Shown here: positions 31,591-42,755 of the stretch, piece after piece
Layout of the letters: each line of letters starts with the position of its first letter
Position numbering within the stretch: position 1 is the first letter of the stretch
Assembly: GCF_029852145.1 (NCBI RefSeq)
Contig: NC_079977.1
Coordinates: 22,012,781 to 22,076,780, forward strand
DNA: 64,000 bases
Reading direction: 5' to 3'
DNA from: Microplitis mediator
Taxonomy: Eukaryota; Arthropoda; Insecta; Hymenoptera; Braconidae
Translations under genes and position numbers: made by a program
Notes under the pieces: model-generated
Seen by the model: the letters and a program-made list of their open reading frames with translations, nothing else
Told to the model about the DNA's origin: nothing
Databases searched by the model: none

Positions 31591-32160
31591 ATTTATAATT
31601 AAAATTCTGGGCAATCTATGGGAAATTATGGAAAAGTCATGAGGAACTAATTTGTAGGAAATTTAATTCTCTACAAAAAAGGTCATTTGAGATTTTGTCG
31701 TAATTTCGATAGGAACCCCAAAATTTTGAGTTTTTGTATGAGAAAATTTTTAGGGATTTTAGAATTTTTGACAATGGAGCTCAAATTTTGAAAATTTCAA
31801 AAATTCAGAAAATTTATAGGAATAACTTTTTTTAGGAAATTTGATCCTCTACAAAAAAGGTCCTGAGAACTTTTCACCTAAAGTTGATATTTGAGCCAGA
31901 ATTTCATTTTTAAAAAAAAATTCTGCATAATTTTTGGAAATTTTGCTGAATTTTTTATATTTATTGTTTTTGTACTAAAAAATTGAAATTCCGGCTAAAC
32001 TATCAGAGATACAATAAAAATGAATAAGAACATTTTTGTAGAGGGTTAAATTTCCTACAAAAAGTATTCTTTGCAATTTTTAATAAAATCCAATATTTCG
32101 CCCAAAATTCTGCTTTGAAGTCTAGTGTACAAAATTTTGTACTTTTTAGCGGTTTCGATT
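31590..32160. repeat. Diverged palindrome-core units, 3 copies
   Basis: Cores start near 31654 (GTAGGAAATTTAATTCTCTA), 31832 (TTAGGAAATTTGATCCTCTA) and 32038 (GTAGAGGGTTAAATTTCCTA), spacings 178 and 206. Flanks agree only partly, so these may be separate insertions or an old array. Confidence 0.65.
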
Positions 32161-32585
32161 TTTAGAATTTTGAGATTTGAGATTTATTTTTACAGAATTA
32201 AATTTAAATAAATTGTGTGAGCTTCAGTTTAAGATTAAAATTTTGACTTTGTGAGTTTCTATTAGTAGCACACAATGGGAATGTGTGGCTTATATACTTT
32301 TTTATTTTTTTTTGTCGTCGGAAAGGCATCTGTTCGGACTCAAGTAGCACATCTAAGAAATAAAACACGACTAGTTGGGTGTAAGTCGCATTATAGTGTG
32401 TCGAGGGTCAAAAACTCTAGTGTTGTGTAGCGCCGGTTTAACTTCCGTCACTTGAATAACCCTCGAAAAAAAAAAACATGGGAAAATAATACAAATAGAT
32501 TTTTTATTTTCTCTAGACTAGACTGTTGTCTAGAAAAGTCGACGGAATTTACAGCAAATTATTTTTTTTTTCATTTATTTTTCAC
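32161..32585. other. Unique spacer
   Basis: Unique sequence including GTGTAAGTCGCATTATAGTG near 32380. TAGACTAGACTGTTGTCTAG near 32513 is an inverted short repeat. No gene. Confidence 0.45.
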
Positions 32586-32700
32586 AAAATTTAAAAATTC
32601 AAATTTTCGCGCCAAGGTTAAAATTTAAAAATTCAAATTTTCGCGCCAAGGTTTAAATTTAAAAATTCAAATTTTCGCGGCAAGTTTGAAATTCAAAAAT
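32586..32700. repeat. 34-bp tandem repeat, 3 copies
   Basis: TTAAAAATTCAAATTTTCGC followed by GCCAAGGTT recurs with CGCG at 32608, 32642 and 32676, spacing 34 bp. Confidence 0.85.
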
Positions 32701-33090
32701 TTAAATTTGAAGTGAAAAAGATTTTTTTAACTCAAATTTTGAGTGGAAACTACGAAAATTTTGAAAAAAAAACTTTTGTCGTTGGCGCCCAATTCATTTT
32801 TTTCAAATTATGATTTTTTAAGTTTTCTCCAGAAAATGACATCGAATTTTTACATCCGAGCACAAAATTTTCTGAAAAAAACCTGAATCCCAAAAACTCA
32901 AAAATAAAAAATTGGCGCCCACTAAAAAAAAAAAAATTTTTGAAAATTTTTTTTTTCAATTTTTCTGTAAATTCGGCACTCGACAGTAACTTGAGCCGCA
33001 AAGAAATTAATAAAAAAATTTCCTTACCCCCCAAAACGTAAAAATAAAAACCGGCGCCCACTGAAAGATTTTGGGCTGAAAATATTCGAA
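32700..33090. repeat. Diverged repeat of about 137 bp around GGCGCCCA
   Basis: GTTGGCGCCCAATTCATTTT near 32778, ATTGGCGCCCACTAAAAAAA near 32911 and ACCGGCGCCCACTGAAAGAT near 33050 are 133-139 bp apart with AT-rich fill. GGCGCC also begins the 360-bp units at 50.3 kb (TTGGGCGCCA). Confidence 0.6.
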
Positions 33091-34080
33091 AAAATTAAAG
33101 TCTCGTTTAAAAATACTGTAGACAATTGTTTGGAGCAAAGCCTCGCCGAAGAATAGAGAGTAAAAAATAAAACAAAAAAAAAATTAGACACACGTGTCGG
33201 TGACGTGGGAGGGCAGCAAAACTAACGCGTTCCAGATGCCGGCTTTGTTCTCGACTCTTGTCTCGCTCACTCGCTCGCTCAGTTGCCGGTTCTCGGCTCA
33301 TGAACCGACACAAATACTGTCAAATAGTCTATAGTAATTTAACGAAACTAAACTAGTGTAGTGTAGAGAAAAAAATATATTTATAACTTTATTGTAAAGC
33401 GAAGCTAAGAATCATGAGACTAAAGATTGAGCCGAGTAGACTCTAGACTATAGGATCGGTTTTTATTTAAAACACAAAGATTATTTACGAGGTAGATATT
33501 GTAACCACTGTTGCCGAGGTTTTAGCTATTTGACACTAAACACATGGCCCCACTTCTTCTTAAATAAAAGCTACTCTTGGCCAGAAGGCCCTCACTCATT
33601 TCTCCCCTTCTTTCCTTTATTTCTTTTATTTTTTTATTATTTTAACCCCGCAACTAGTTTAAGTCCATGTGTGAATAGCCGGATGTGATTGTAAGCCACG
33701 TGGTGATTTTATAGATTTTAATTTTTTACTTTGTTTCAAATCACTCGGATATGAGTTCAGATGATTTTGGAAAAAATATCAGAGTTGAGGTCAGCGGGTA
33801 TGGGGATTTGGGTTCTAGGCTTCAAGAGCTTCAGAAAGAGTACCAACAACCCAAGGTTTGCTGTAGTTCATTTTTCAGTATAAAAAATATAAAAATTATG
33901 AAAACCTCATTTTTTAGACAAACTATCATAGGTATCATGAAATTTTTTTTTTGAAAATTTTCTACACTCCGAATTCTCTTAAAAGAGTACCCACAAGACC
34001 AGATTTATTTCCCCCATTTTCCTAAAATTTTTCAATCAATTTTTCCAGGCGCCCGTCAAAATTTCCGTGCGCCATTTTTT
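33091..34080. other. Unique island, CpG-rich around 33180-33320
   Basis: The part around CTCGCTCACTCGCTCGCTCA (33263) is rich in CpG compared with its surroundings, so an intronic promoter or exon is possible. I found no canonical donor that would link it to the SoxD frame. GAGTACCCACAAGACC near 33984 and GAGTACCAACAACCC near 33839 are words of the family described in the findings. Confidence 0.4.
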
Positions 34081-34084
34081 GAAC

Positions 34085-34215
34085 TCAAATTCTGGGTTAC
34101 CTATTAAAGATATCGTAAAAATGATCTGGACCATTTTTGTTCAAAATTAAATTTTCTACAAAAAAGGTATCTTACACTTTTTCCCTAAACTCAACCCTTC
34201 GCCTGGAATTTCAAT
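34085..34215. repeat. Solo palindrome-core unit
   Basis: AATTCTGGGTTACC near 34087 opposes CGCCTGGAATTT near 34200. Between them lie TATTAAAGATATCGTAAAAA, then TTTTGTTCAAAATTAAATTT and TCTACAAAAAAGG. Confidence 0.6.
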
Positions 34216-35040
34216 TTTCCTATCACTCAAGATCAATTTTCCATTTGTGCATCTCGCGCCCTGACCAACTTACCACCGAAACCCTAAAAATCATAGACGG
34301 CAATTCTCTAGCAGATAAAATTACCAAAGTCCCAGCATTTAGACCGTCAATAAATATCGTAAGCTAAATATTCAACGTTAAATTATTTAATCGCAATATT
34401 TTATAAAAAAAAAAAATCTTTTTTTACCACCCGCTGTAACGTAAAACGGTTTATATACAATAACGATCATGAGATGAAAGAATATAGGTAGAGAAAGAGC
34501 TATTGGCGCTAACGAGCAAATCGATTAATAAGAACGCCGCTGAGATTAATTCACGCCGCGGGAAATCGCGCCGCCGGGATTAATCATTTACTTCTTCTTC
34601 TTCTTCTTATTCAGTCCCCAGTCCTCAGTTATCACACGTACTAACTAAATCTCATCCCCTTGCATATCAAACCCATATATATATATATATATATATACAT
34701 ATATATAAACATCAAGAAAAAATACTGTCATGTAAATTAATGCATTACAAAGTACATACGTGACTAACTTAAATTTTTCACGAGAAATAAAAAAGCTTTG
34801 ACCTTAAAAATATAAAAAAATTATTCATCGACACAAAAAATACCGATTATTATTTTAATTGCAAAATTAAACAAGACATTGAATCGATAAAAGAAAAAAA
34901 AACAAAAAATTAATTTACGTTTACTTAAACAATTAACTTAGCACTGTTCTTTGAACTAGATATTTTTTATTCATAACAAATATGATAATTTATAATCAAA
35001 TTATTGACATAATTATAATTTTAATTCTTATTATTTTTAA
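34216..35040. other. Unique AT-rich stretch with microsatellites
   Basis: (CTT)n at about 34591-34610 and (AT)n at about 34676-34706. CGCCGCGGGAAATCGCGCCG near 34553 is a GC-rich patch of unknown meaning. Confidence 0.5.
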
Positions 35041-35049
35041 TTTTTTTTT

Positions 35050-35370
35050 AGTGGACCTCCTTAGTTGGCTAAAGTATTGGAGATACGACAAAAATGTATA
35101 GAACCATTTTTGTAGGAAATTCAATTTCCTAAAAAAAATTTCTTAGTAATTTTGACGTAACTTCAATAGTTGACCCAGAATTTTCATTGGAAGTGAAAAA
35201 AATTTTCCTTCCATATTGAGATTTTGAATTTACTCAAGTTTTGGGTCAAAGGTTGAGAGCAAAAAATAGCCAAGAGAAAGGGTTCGATAGGAAATTGAAT
35301 TTCCTAAAAAAAATGTCCCATTGACTTTTTACGTAAGTTTAATAGCTGACCCACAATTTCCCGTTGAAAT
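35050..35370. repeat. Palindrome-core array, 185 bp, 2 copies
   Basis: TAGGAAATTCAATTTCCTAA at 35113 and TAGGAAATTGAATTTCCTAA at 35298 are 185 bp apart. Both are followed by a CGTAA-TTCAATAG or CGTAAGTTTAATAG tail and GACCCA. Confidence 0.75.
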
Positions 35371-35719
35371 CCCAGAATTCCCTGAATATATTTTTTTTAA
35401 TCATCGGAAGCAAGAATAAAATATTGGAAGGTCTATTTTAAGAACCGAACTACAGAATAGACCAACTAGAATGCCGGAGGAATAAAAAAAAATTTTAAGT
35501 TCCCAAGGACGCATCAACAATAGCCCAGAACGTCACCGGTAACCTGATCCAGCATCACATGACATAACAGGGTTAGGATCGAGTGTAAAACTCAGGTCAC
35601 TGGGTCACTAAATAAAAATCCACTTCCACTTTTACAGAAATCCAATACCCTGATCCCTAATTCATAATTCCCGGTCCCTAAGCCATCGACAACCGGGTAA
35701 AAGCTGGATGATTACTCAC
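35371..35719. other. Unique sequence at the 5' end of SoxD intron 1
   Basis: Unique sequence with GTCACCGGTAACCTGATCCA near 35535. It ends at the GTGAGTAATC donor (minus strand) at 35719. Confidence 0.5.
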
Positions 35720-35736
35720 CTTCCAAGCGTGCTCAT
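35720..35736 (-). CDS. SoxD: Probable SoxD N-terminal micro-exon (MSTLGR)
   Basis: On the minus strand ATG AGC ACG CTT GGA AG is followed at once by GTGAGTAATC, a strong donor. Joined to the acceptor at 27623 the frame stays open: MSTLGRLR then MSSKRKSPP. The junction sits exactly where vertebrate SOX6 reads MGRMSSKQ and SOX5 reads QEFERMSSKR, so an Arg before MSSK is shared. The join is inferred: no transcript is available here, and the only support is the donor, the frame and this resemblance. The exon would extend upstream as 5' UTR to an unknown start. If real, the protein is 876 aa. Confidence 0.6.
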
Positions 35737-35779
35737 ATCATCCCCGTTGTTCAAAGCAACCGTCGCGTCAGATGACCAT
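35733..35779 (-). promoter_or_regulatory. Two minimal upstream open frames before the MSTLGR start
   Basis: ATG GTC ATC TGA lies at 35779-35768. ATG ATA TGA lies at 35741-35733, its stop codon overlapping the ATG at 35736. Such start-stop frames can restrain initiation at the next ATG. They could favour the MSSKRK start. This holds only if the exon is transcribed as proposed. Confidence 0.4.
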
Positions 35780-35800
35780 AAGATTAAATTAACAAACCAA

Positions 35801-35826
35801 TAGATAAATAAATAAATAAATAAATA
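35801..35826. repeat. (AAAT)n microsatellite
   Basis: TAGATAAATAAATAAATAAA-type tetranucleotide tract. Confidence 0.9.
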
Positions 35827-36240
35827 GATACAGGAACTAATAACACAGCGACACTTAACACTAGCGCACTAAGTGGGGGTCTGAGGGACCCGCCTCAGGG
35901 GCCGGGCCTCACTTTCATACCTGCGTGTTATTTAAATCACGACAAGTAAATAGTTCAGGTATCAGGTAGCCACCTTTTATTATTTAATTACAATAAATAA
36001 ATAATAATAATAACACGTCACTAGGTAACAAGTGGGCCAGGCGCCCACTAATTTACGAACAATACAAATAATCCAGACAGTGTATTTTATAATACATATA
36101 TATTTTAAAAATACAATAGGAATGACCGCGTGTAAGCGTCGGCAGGCAGACTGAGTTGACTGAGGAAGCAGTAATACAAGTTTCGGCGGGCGCTGGCTGA
36201 CGCAGAAAACTGCCGGCGTACTACGCACCCCCGCCCTGAG
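35827..36240 (-). other. Possible SoxD promoter-proximal region
   Basis: GC-rich words (GGACCCGCCTCAGGGGCCGG near 35887; CGGCGGGCGCTGGCTGACGC near 36183) stand out in the AT-rich surroundings. They lie just upstream of the micro-exon. On the minus strand TCAGTCAACTCAGT near 36151-36164 offers TCAGT initiator-like words. No TATA box or start site can be assigned. Confidence 0.35.
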
Positions 36241-37720
36241 CTATCGGCTACTAAAAACCTACACTAGCACATGGATACCCAAGCTAACATACTGCTGTAG
36301 TAGTTGTCGGTCGTAACATTATCTCACTTGCTCCCACGCAACCGGTCCATCCCCACTACGGGAACGCGGAAGCTGCTTCTCTGTCACTACCACCAAGATC
36401 GATTGTCAGAGTGCTGCTGTCGCGGTTAGATGCACTACCAACTACTACACCACTGGGAAGCTATGCCACGCCCTGTTCGTTGGTAGACGCCTTCTTTCTG
36501 TACACCCACGCACTCCCCACTGCTGGTACGCTAGAAGACTCGTATAATGGGATGTCAAACTACTGTCTTGCTGTGATTTGTATGACATTGGGCGCCAGCT
36601 ATAGTCAAAATCCATTTGGGCTTTTTGTTACTTTGCTGGAATCCAGCTCGCGGTTGTGTGGAACCCCTTCATTGAAGCTCGTCGAGGGAAGTACCGTTGG
36701 TTCTGCTGGTTGTCAGCTCGGGGAGGCTTCCAAAGCTGGGACAAATGGACCCCCATTGGATTCCGCAAGGAATCTTTGATGGAAATCCAAATTCCGTGGA
36801 ATTTCGATTCCGTTTTTGCAAGGGTGCCTTCAAAAATCACGTTTTTTTGGATTTTTACCAGCAAATACTCGACAGTTTCATTGCGAAATAGCTTACAGAT
36901 GTTATGTAGGTGCTGACCTTTGGATCTCAGCTGAATTTCCTCGCCGATCTTTGCGGAGAAAAATTTTTCCCATTTGTCGAAGGACGATTTTGGAAGGGTA
37001 GCCTTAGGAAAGTTGGTTTTTTGGATTTTCGGAGGCTGCTAGCCGGCAGTTTTGCTGCGGAATCACTCAAAGACATTCCGTGAGACGACCCAGTGGTGCC
37101 CAGAGCAATTTTTCTTGGCAATTCCCAGCCAGAAAAAAGTTTTCATTTTCCGACAGACGGGTTCCCTGGCGGTATTGATTCTGGTGAGGTTTTATTTTGG
37201 TTTTCCAGCAACAAAATGGCTGGTGCAAATGAAAAATAGTTTTATACAGTAACATTAGATGCCCGAAATGATTAAACGACAAGCACGGATCGAGTCTTTG
37301 GAGCGCAAGGAGCCTTAAAGACGATGGATGTTGATTTGTCTGGGAACCAGGGGAACTTTCGGAGGCAAAGTAAATCAATATATAATGTAAAGGCTAAAAT
37401 AGGTATAGAATGAGGTCTGGGAATGCTGGTGGGAGCTGCGCATTGTCTATTGTTTCGGTGGGATGCAGGCAGCGCCGTCGCAGCAGCCCCGATACAGTTT
37501 ACCGTCGATCCAATGAGATTCTTCAGGGTGGGAATGCTGGTTCAAGACCCACCGACCAATAAGACACCGAGTCAGTCCACCCCCGCAAATCACAATGCCC
37601 CATTGTTATCGCAGTTAACAAACGCCCCATTTTAACGGGTTGCGGTGGAAGGACCGGGCAGATATCTCGATGGTAATTAGTCGGTTCCGAACAGTCGATC
37701 CCTGGGTTTATTTAGAGTCG
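36241..37720. other. GC-richer unique island without a recognised gene
   Basis: About 1.5 kb with far fewer A/T runs than the neighbourhood. It is open in several overlapping frames of 60-122 codons (for example plus 36411-36779 and 37423-37635; minus 37067-37378). No frame dominates and none gives a recognisable domain or splice arrangement. It could be 5' UTR exons, a promoter, or noncoding transcript sequence; I cannot tell which. Confidence 0.4.
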
Positions 37721-38212
37721 ATCTGCAGGATGACAGAACAGTCGACACGCCTCAGTTGTCTCTGTTTCCTTTAAAATCCTCTAAAGAGACGAGATGCCCG
37801 TAGCAAAGAGAACCAAAGAGAAGTGAAGGAAGAAGAGAAAACGGAGGAGAATGGCGTCGGCGCATCCCTTTCATGTCTTCCGCAAACCTTTCTCCCTGCT
37901 CCGCACCCGTGACCCCTTGTGATGCTTCCAAGCTCTCGCATCTTCCGCGCAGTCGACTGGAGAGAGCTTTCTCTGTGTATAACCCACCCATCCATCCAAC
38001 GATCCACCCGCCCAACCACCCACCAGCCTCTGTCCTATCCCGTCTACTCTTCACTATTATAACCTTATTCTTTTTTTATCTCCTTTATTTTTTACCATTT
38101 TCATTTTATATTTTATACTCTTTTTCCTCTTCCTTCTCTTCCTCCTTCTGCTTCGCCGTCTTGTACCTTTTTCTTTTGGTTTTACTTTTTTTTATTGTCC
38201 TGGTAATGTAGC
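37721..38212. other. Unique sequence and long pyrimidine tract
   Basis: CCACCCATCCATCCAACGAT near 37984 and a T/C-rich run at about 38050-38150 dominate. Open stretches on both strands reflect the skewed composition. Confidence 0.5.
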
Positions 38213-38312
38213 GGATGCTAGGGACGCTGGTACTGGTGCTAGTGCTGGTGATGCTGGGGATACTGATGCTGGTGATGGTGCTGGTACTGGTGCTGGTGCT
38301 GGTGCTGGTGCA
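38213..38312. repeat. GGTGCT-type minisatellite
   Basis: CTGGTGCTGGTACTGGTGCT hexamer variants over about 100 bp. Predicted Ser-Thr repeats on the minus strand are artefacts of this. Confidence 0.9.
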
Positions 38313-38546
38313 ATCACGAGCAGCTGAATGATGCAGCTGTTCCAGTGTGAGTATTTTTAGTTTGTACAATTTGTCCAATCTTTTCTTACTGCGCGAGGTC
38401 GTTGATGAAGGCCTTCGCTATATAACGAATAAGACCTTTTATCAAACGATGTATAGGCATCCGATGCTCGAGTCAGAGTATATATGACCACATGTTAATT
38501 TTAAAAAAATATATTGTGAAATTTTTTAGAAATTTTTTTTTTTATT

Positions 38547-39545
38547 TTAAGATTTTCGAGAATCGATATATCGAATTTTATAAAATCGATATATCGAATT
38601 TTGTATAATAGATATATCGAATTTGATATAATCAACAGATCGGATTTCGTATAATCGATATATCGAATTTTGTATAATCGATAAATCGAATTTTGTATAA
38701 TCGATAAATCGAATTTTATAAAATCGATACATCGAATTTTGTATAATCGATTTTTTGTGGTAAATCGATTAGAAGTTAATTCGGTAAATTAGAAGTGAAA
38801 TCGAATTAAAACCAAGTCTCGATTAAAATGAGTTCGATACATCGATTTTAGACTGCTCGATATATCAATTTTGTAAAATCGATGTGTCGAATTTTCTATA
38901 ATGGGGTTTTTGTGATAAATCGATTAGAAGTGATATCGAATTAAATCGATTGAAATGAGTTCAACATATCAATATTAGACATTTCGATATTCAATTTTGT
39001 TGAATCGATAGATCGAATTTTGTATAATCGATTTTTTGTGGTAAATCGATTAGAAGTTAATTCGATTAAATTAGAAGTGAAATCAAATTAAACCGAAATC
39101 TCGATTGAAATGAGTTCGATATATCGACTTTAGACTGTTCGATGTATCGATTTTGTGGAATCTATACATCGAATTTTGCATAATCGATTTTTTGTAAATC
39201 GATTAATATTTAACTTGAATAGATAAAGGGAAATTAAATTAAATTCGACTAATATAATTTCGACATATCGATTTTAGACGGATCGAGATATTAAATCGAT
39301 GGTAATCGAGATTAATTGATTTTAATCAAACAAATAAAATTTACTTTCAATAGAATGAATTCGAATCGATACCTAATTATAATCGATTTAAATCGATCAA
39401 TCGATTTAATAATTTTTTTTTTGTTCTCTAGAATATTTTTCCACAATTGTACGCTTACTTATAATTTATAAATCCACCAGTCGATTTAAATCGATTAATC
39501 AATTTGAATCGATCAATCGATTTAATAATTTTTTTTTTGTTTTCT
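38547..39545. repeat. ATCGAT-rich tandem array, about 23-bp basic unit with longer repeats
   Basis: AATCGATATATCGAATTTTG and variants occur every 22-24 bp from 38560 to 38750. Longer units with TTTTTTGTGGTAAATCGATT then AGAAGT, about 130-165 bp long, follow to about 39200, ending in TTTAAATCGATCAATCGATT motifs. CGAT words number several dozen. Peptides of Ile-Asp-Tyr repeats here are artefacts. Confidence 0.9.
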
Positions 39546-39981
39546 AGAATATTCTTCCATAATTGTCCGCTTATTTACAATTTATAACATCCAATGACAA
39601 TATTTTACAAAAAAAATAAAAAAAATGTCATCCAATTAAGTATCAATTTTTTTGTCCCCCCCCCCTATTTTTTTTTTTATTAAACGCGTATTTATTAGAT
39701 GTCATACATACAATCCGGTTATATATCAACTCCTTTATGACTTAATCAGCGGTACATACCTACGATATTTATTGTTCTTATTATACACATCCACTCATAT
39801 ACATATACATGCACATACATATATATACATATATATACTCACATACTGACATATTTTAATGATGACAAAAAGAGCAAAAAATAAATGAAAAAAAAACTGA
39901 TAATAAAATACTGAAGAAGCTAGAACAGGAAATGTCAGATAAATTCCATACTCTGATATTATTTATATTGTTTTTATTGTC

Positions 39982-40012
<31 letters not shown>

Positions 40013-40435
40013 TATTTATTGAATCGACATCTCATCTCATTGTCACTAGAAATAGCACAATAATTAACCAGCATTTATTAACCTGACGTTTTATGATAAT
40101 TTCTATATATATATATGTATATATATATATATAAAATATATATAATAATTAACATACTAAGCGACAATAAAGGAAATCGGGCGTTATATTTTTTTTTTTA
40201 GTAATTTATATTTTTCATATATTTATATATATTTATTTAACAAACAAGGACATAATTTTTTTATCATAATTATTTACTGATTACAACTCGAATTTTTTTT
40301 TTTATCACTAGTGAAACAAGTCAGTTACTTGCCTGACAGCTCATCAATGTCCTAAATACTGACATATATGTATATATATATACATATATATATATATTTT
40401 TTTTATTAAATATCGTGGTAAATAAAGAGGATAAC
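39546..40435. other. AT-rich stretch with many TATATA tracts
   Basis: (TA)n and TACATATATA tracts lie at 39800-39840, 39980-40005, 40100-40145 and 40360-40400. No gene. Confidence 0.7.
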
Positions 40436-40439
40436 TTTG

Positions 40440-40960
40440 AAAGGGCGTTTGGGGCTAAAATATCAAAAATATGAAAAAGTCACAGATACCTTTTTTGTAG
40501 CTCGTAAAATTTCCTACAAAAAAAGTCTCATTACTTTTTTTTCTAAAATTAATTCCTGAAGCTCTAGAAGCTCCAGAAGTTTACAAATTTTTATAAATTT
40601 TGAGAAATTCAAAACCGCCGGTTTAAAACGCCTATAACTCCTCAAATATCGAAAATATGAAAAAAATTAAAGAAACCTTTTTTGTAGCCCATAAAATTTT
40701 CTACAAAAAAGTCTAATTACTTTTTTTTCTAAAACTAATACCCGAAGCTCCAGAGGCTCTGGAAATTTTCGAATCTTGATAAATTTAGAAAAAAAGCAAA
40801 ATAAGAAAACCGCCAAAATTTAAATCACCCATATCTTCATAAATATCAAAAATATGACAAAAATCAAAGATACCTTTTTTGTAGCTCTTTTAATTCTCTA
40901 CAAAATTTGTCTAAACTTTTTTTTCCTCAAACCCTTTTTTCACCCCCAATTTTCGAAAAA
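40440..40960. repeat. Palindrome-core array, 187-197 bp, 3 copies
   Basis: GTAGCTCGTAAAATTTCCTA at 40497, GTAGCCCATAAAATTTTCTA at 40684 and GTAGCTCTTTTAATTCTCTA at 40881. Units share AATATCAAAAATATGAAAAA upstream and CTAAAATTAATTCCTGAAGC downstream. Confidence 0.85.
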
Positions 40961-41900
40961 TCCCCAAAAACTCATTTTTTTTCCCGTTCTCAAATTAAAA
41001 AAAAATCATAATTAATTATTAATTACAAATAAAGCCTCCGTAAGTCACTAACTAGTCTCTCGTATCCCCCAGAGCCTCAATAAGTCGAAACAAAACCAAA
41101 ATTCCATTAGCGTGGGCGCCAAAAATATAAAAAGTACAAAAACTCCTAAAATTGTCGTTTTAAATTTAAAATATATATAAATATATATACCAGGTTTTTA
41201 TTTCGAGCAATGGCGGTTACATTTTAGTCTTTAGTTCTCAAGACAAAGATGCTGAGATTAAAATACATAACTAAAAAAAATTAGAGTGAGTTCGCGGGTT
41301 CGCGATGGGGAGAAGAAGGGCGAGGGGAAGGGGGAAGAGGAAAAATAAAATGAACGTAACGGGTAACAGAAACTTTGGCCCCAGTGTAATAAGAATAAAT
41401 AATAAGTAGAGAGGGAAAGAGTAGCATAATGTAAAAAAAAAAAAAAAAAAAAAAAAATGAGAATTAAGAACGTGGTCGCGGTTGTGAATGAACATTGGCT
41501 CGCGAGTTGGTTTCCGGCGGTTATGCTTCGGTTTAATATATTTTTTAGTTTTATTTAAAAGTGATTCCTCTTACGTCGCGTCATCTCGCATCATCGTTTT
41601 ACCCCTTTCTCATAATGTTCTTGTTTGTGTGTTTGTGTGTTGAGTTGATGGTATAGAATATAAGACGCTGGTGCATCTCTTATGAATGAGTCGACAGTAA
41701 CTTTGCCTCAAGATTCAACTCAAGACTTGAGAATAAGAATAAAAGGACAAGGAAGAAGAAGAAGATGATGATGATGATGATGAAGAAGAGCCAACGACTT
41801 TCTGTTATGGGGCAAGACATATTTAGAACTTGATACTCGCTTATACTTTTTTTTTATCTACTGGAATTAGTTTATTTTTTCTTTAGTAGTTTTTTTGTTA
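40961..41900. other. Unique sequence with purine tracts
   Basis: A 25-base poly-A at 41433-41457 and GAAGAAGAAGATGATGATGA-type microsatellite at about 41754-41790. An open minus stretch at 41271-41495 is low-complexity. Confidence 0.55.
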
Positions 41901-41909
41901 ATGGTCATT

Positions 41910-42755
41910 TTTTGGGCGATCTATCTAAAATATGACTAAAGTTGTGAAAAGTTATTTTTGGGAAATTTAATTTCCTACAAAAATGGTCTGATTGATTATT
42001 TTAATATTTTTCATATTTTACTAGTTATTTTAATTTTAGAAAATTGAAATTTTTAAAACGAGATTTAAATTTTTGATCATTATTAATCTATATAATCTTC
42101 TAGATCTTAGAATATTGATTTAGGAGAAAGTTTGTTGGAAACTTTTTTGTAGGAAATTTTATGGGCTACAAAAAAGGTTGAATTAAATTTTTTGAAATTT
42201 TGTATATTTAACGAGTTATTTCAATTTTTAAGGATTCAAATTTTTGAATTTCATTATAATTGATTTTTTGATCATTATTAATCTATTTAAGCTTCTAGAT
42301 CTTTGAATATTGATCTAGGAAAAAAGTTGTTAGGAAGTTTTTTGTAGGAAATTTAATGTGCTACAAAAAAGGTCTGATTAAGTTTTTCAAAATTTTTGAT
42401 ATTTACCTAGTTATTTCAATTTTAAAAATTCTAAATTTTTGAATTTCATTATAATTGATTTTTTGATCATTATTAATCTATATTAACTTCTAGATCCTTA
42501 AATATTGATCTAGGAGAAAAGTTGTTAGGAAGTTTTTTGTAGGAAATTTAATGGGCTACAAAAAAAGTCTGATTAAGTTTTTCAAAATTATTGATATTTA
42601 CCTAGTTATTTCAATTTTGAAAATTTCAAATTTTTTTATTTCATTATAATGATTTTTTGATCATTATTAATCTATTAAAGCTTCTAGATCTTCAAGTATT
42701 GATCTAGGATCAAAGTTATGAAGACCTTTTTCATAGGAAATTTAAAGGTCTAAAA
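41910..42755. repeat. Left arm of second inverted array pair: 195-bp units, 5 copies
   Basis: Cores near 41958, 42149, 42344, 42539 and 42733 give spacings of about 191-195. Units share GATCATTATTAATCTAT, CTTCTAGATCTT, AATATTGATCTAGGAGAAAA and TAGGAAATTTAATGGGCTAC. The right arm at 43.4-44.1 kb is the reverse complement. Confidence 0.93.

Noticed and set aside
33107..33313. Arg/Glu-rich minus-strand peptide as an exon
   Set aside because: No donor that joins it in frame to SoxD was found; the composition follows from GCTCGCTC-type repeats.
36411..36779. 122-aa plus-strand open frame as a gene
   Set aside because: No recognisable domain, several equally long overlapping frames, and a composition explanation; kept only as an island.
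38106..38378. Ser-Thr repeat peptide on the minus strand
   Set aside because: It is a translation of the GGTGCT minisatellite.
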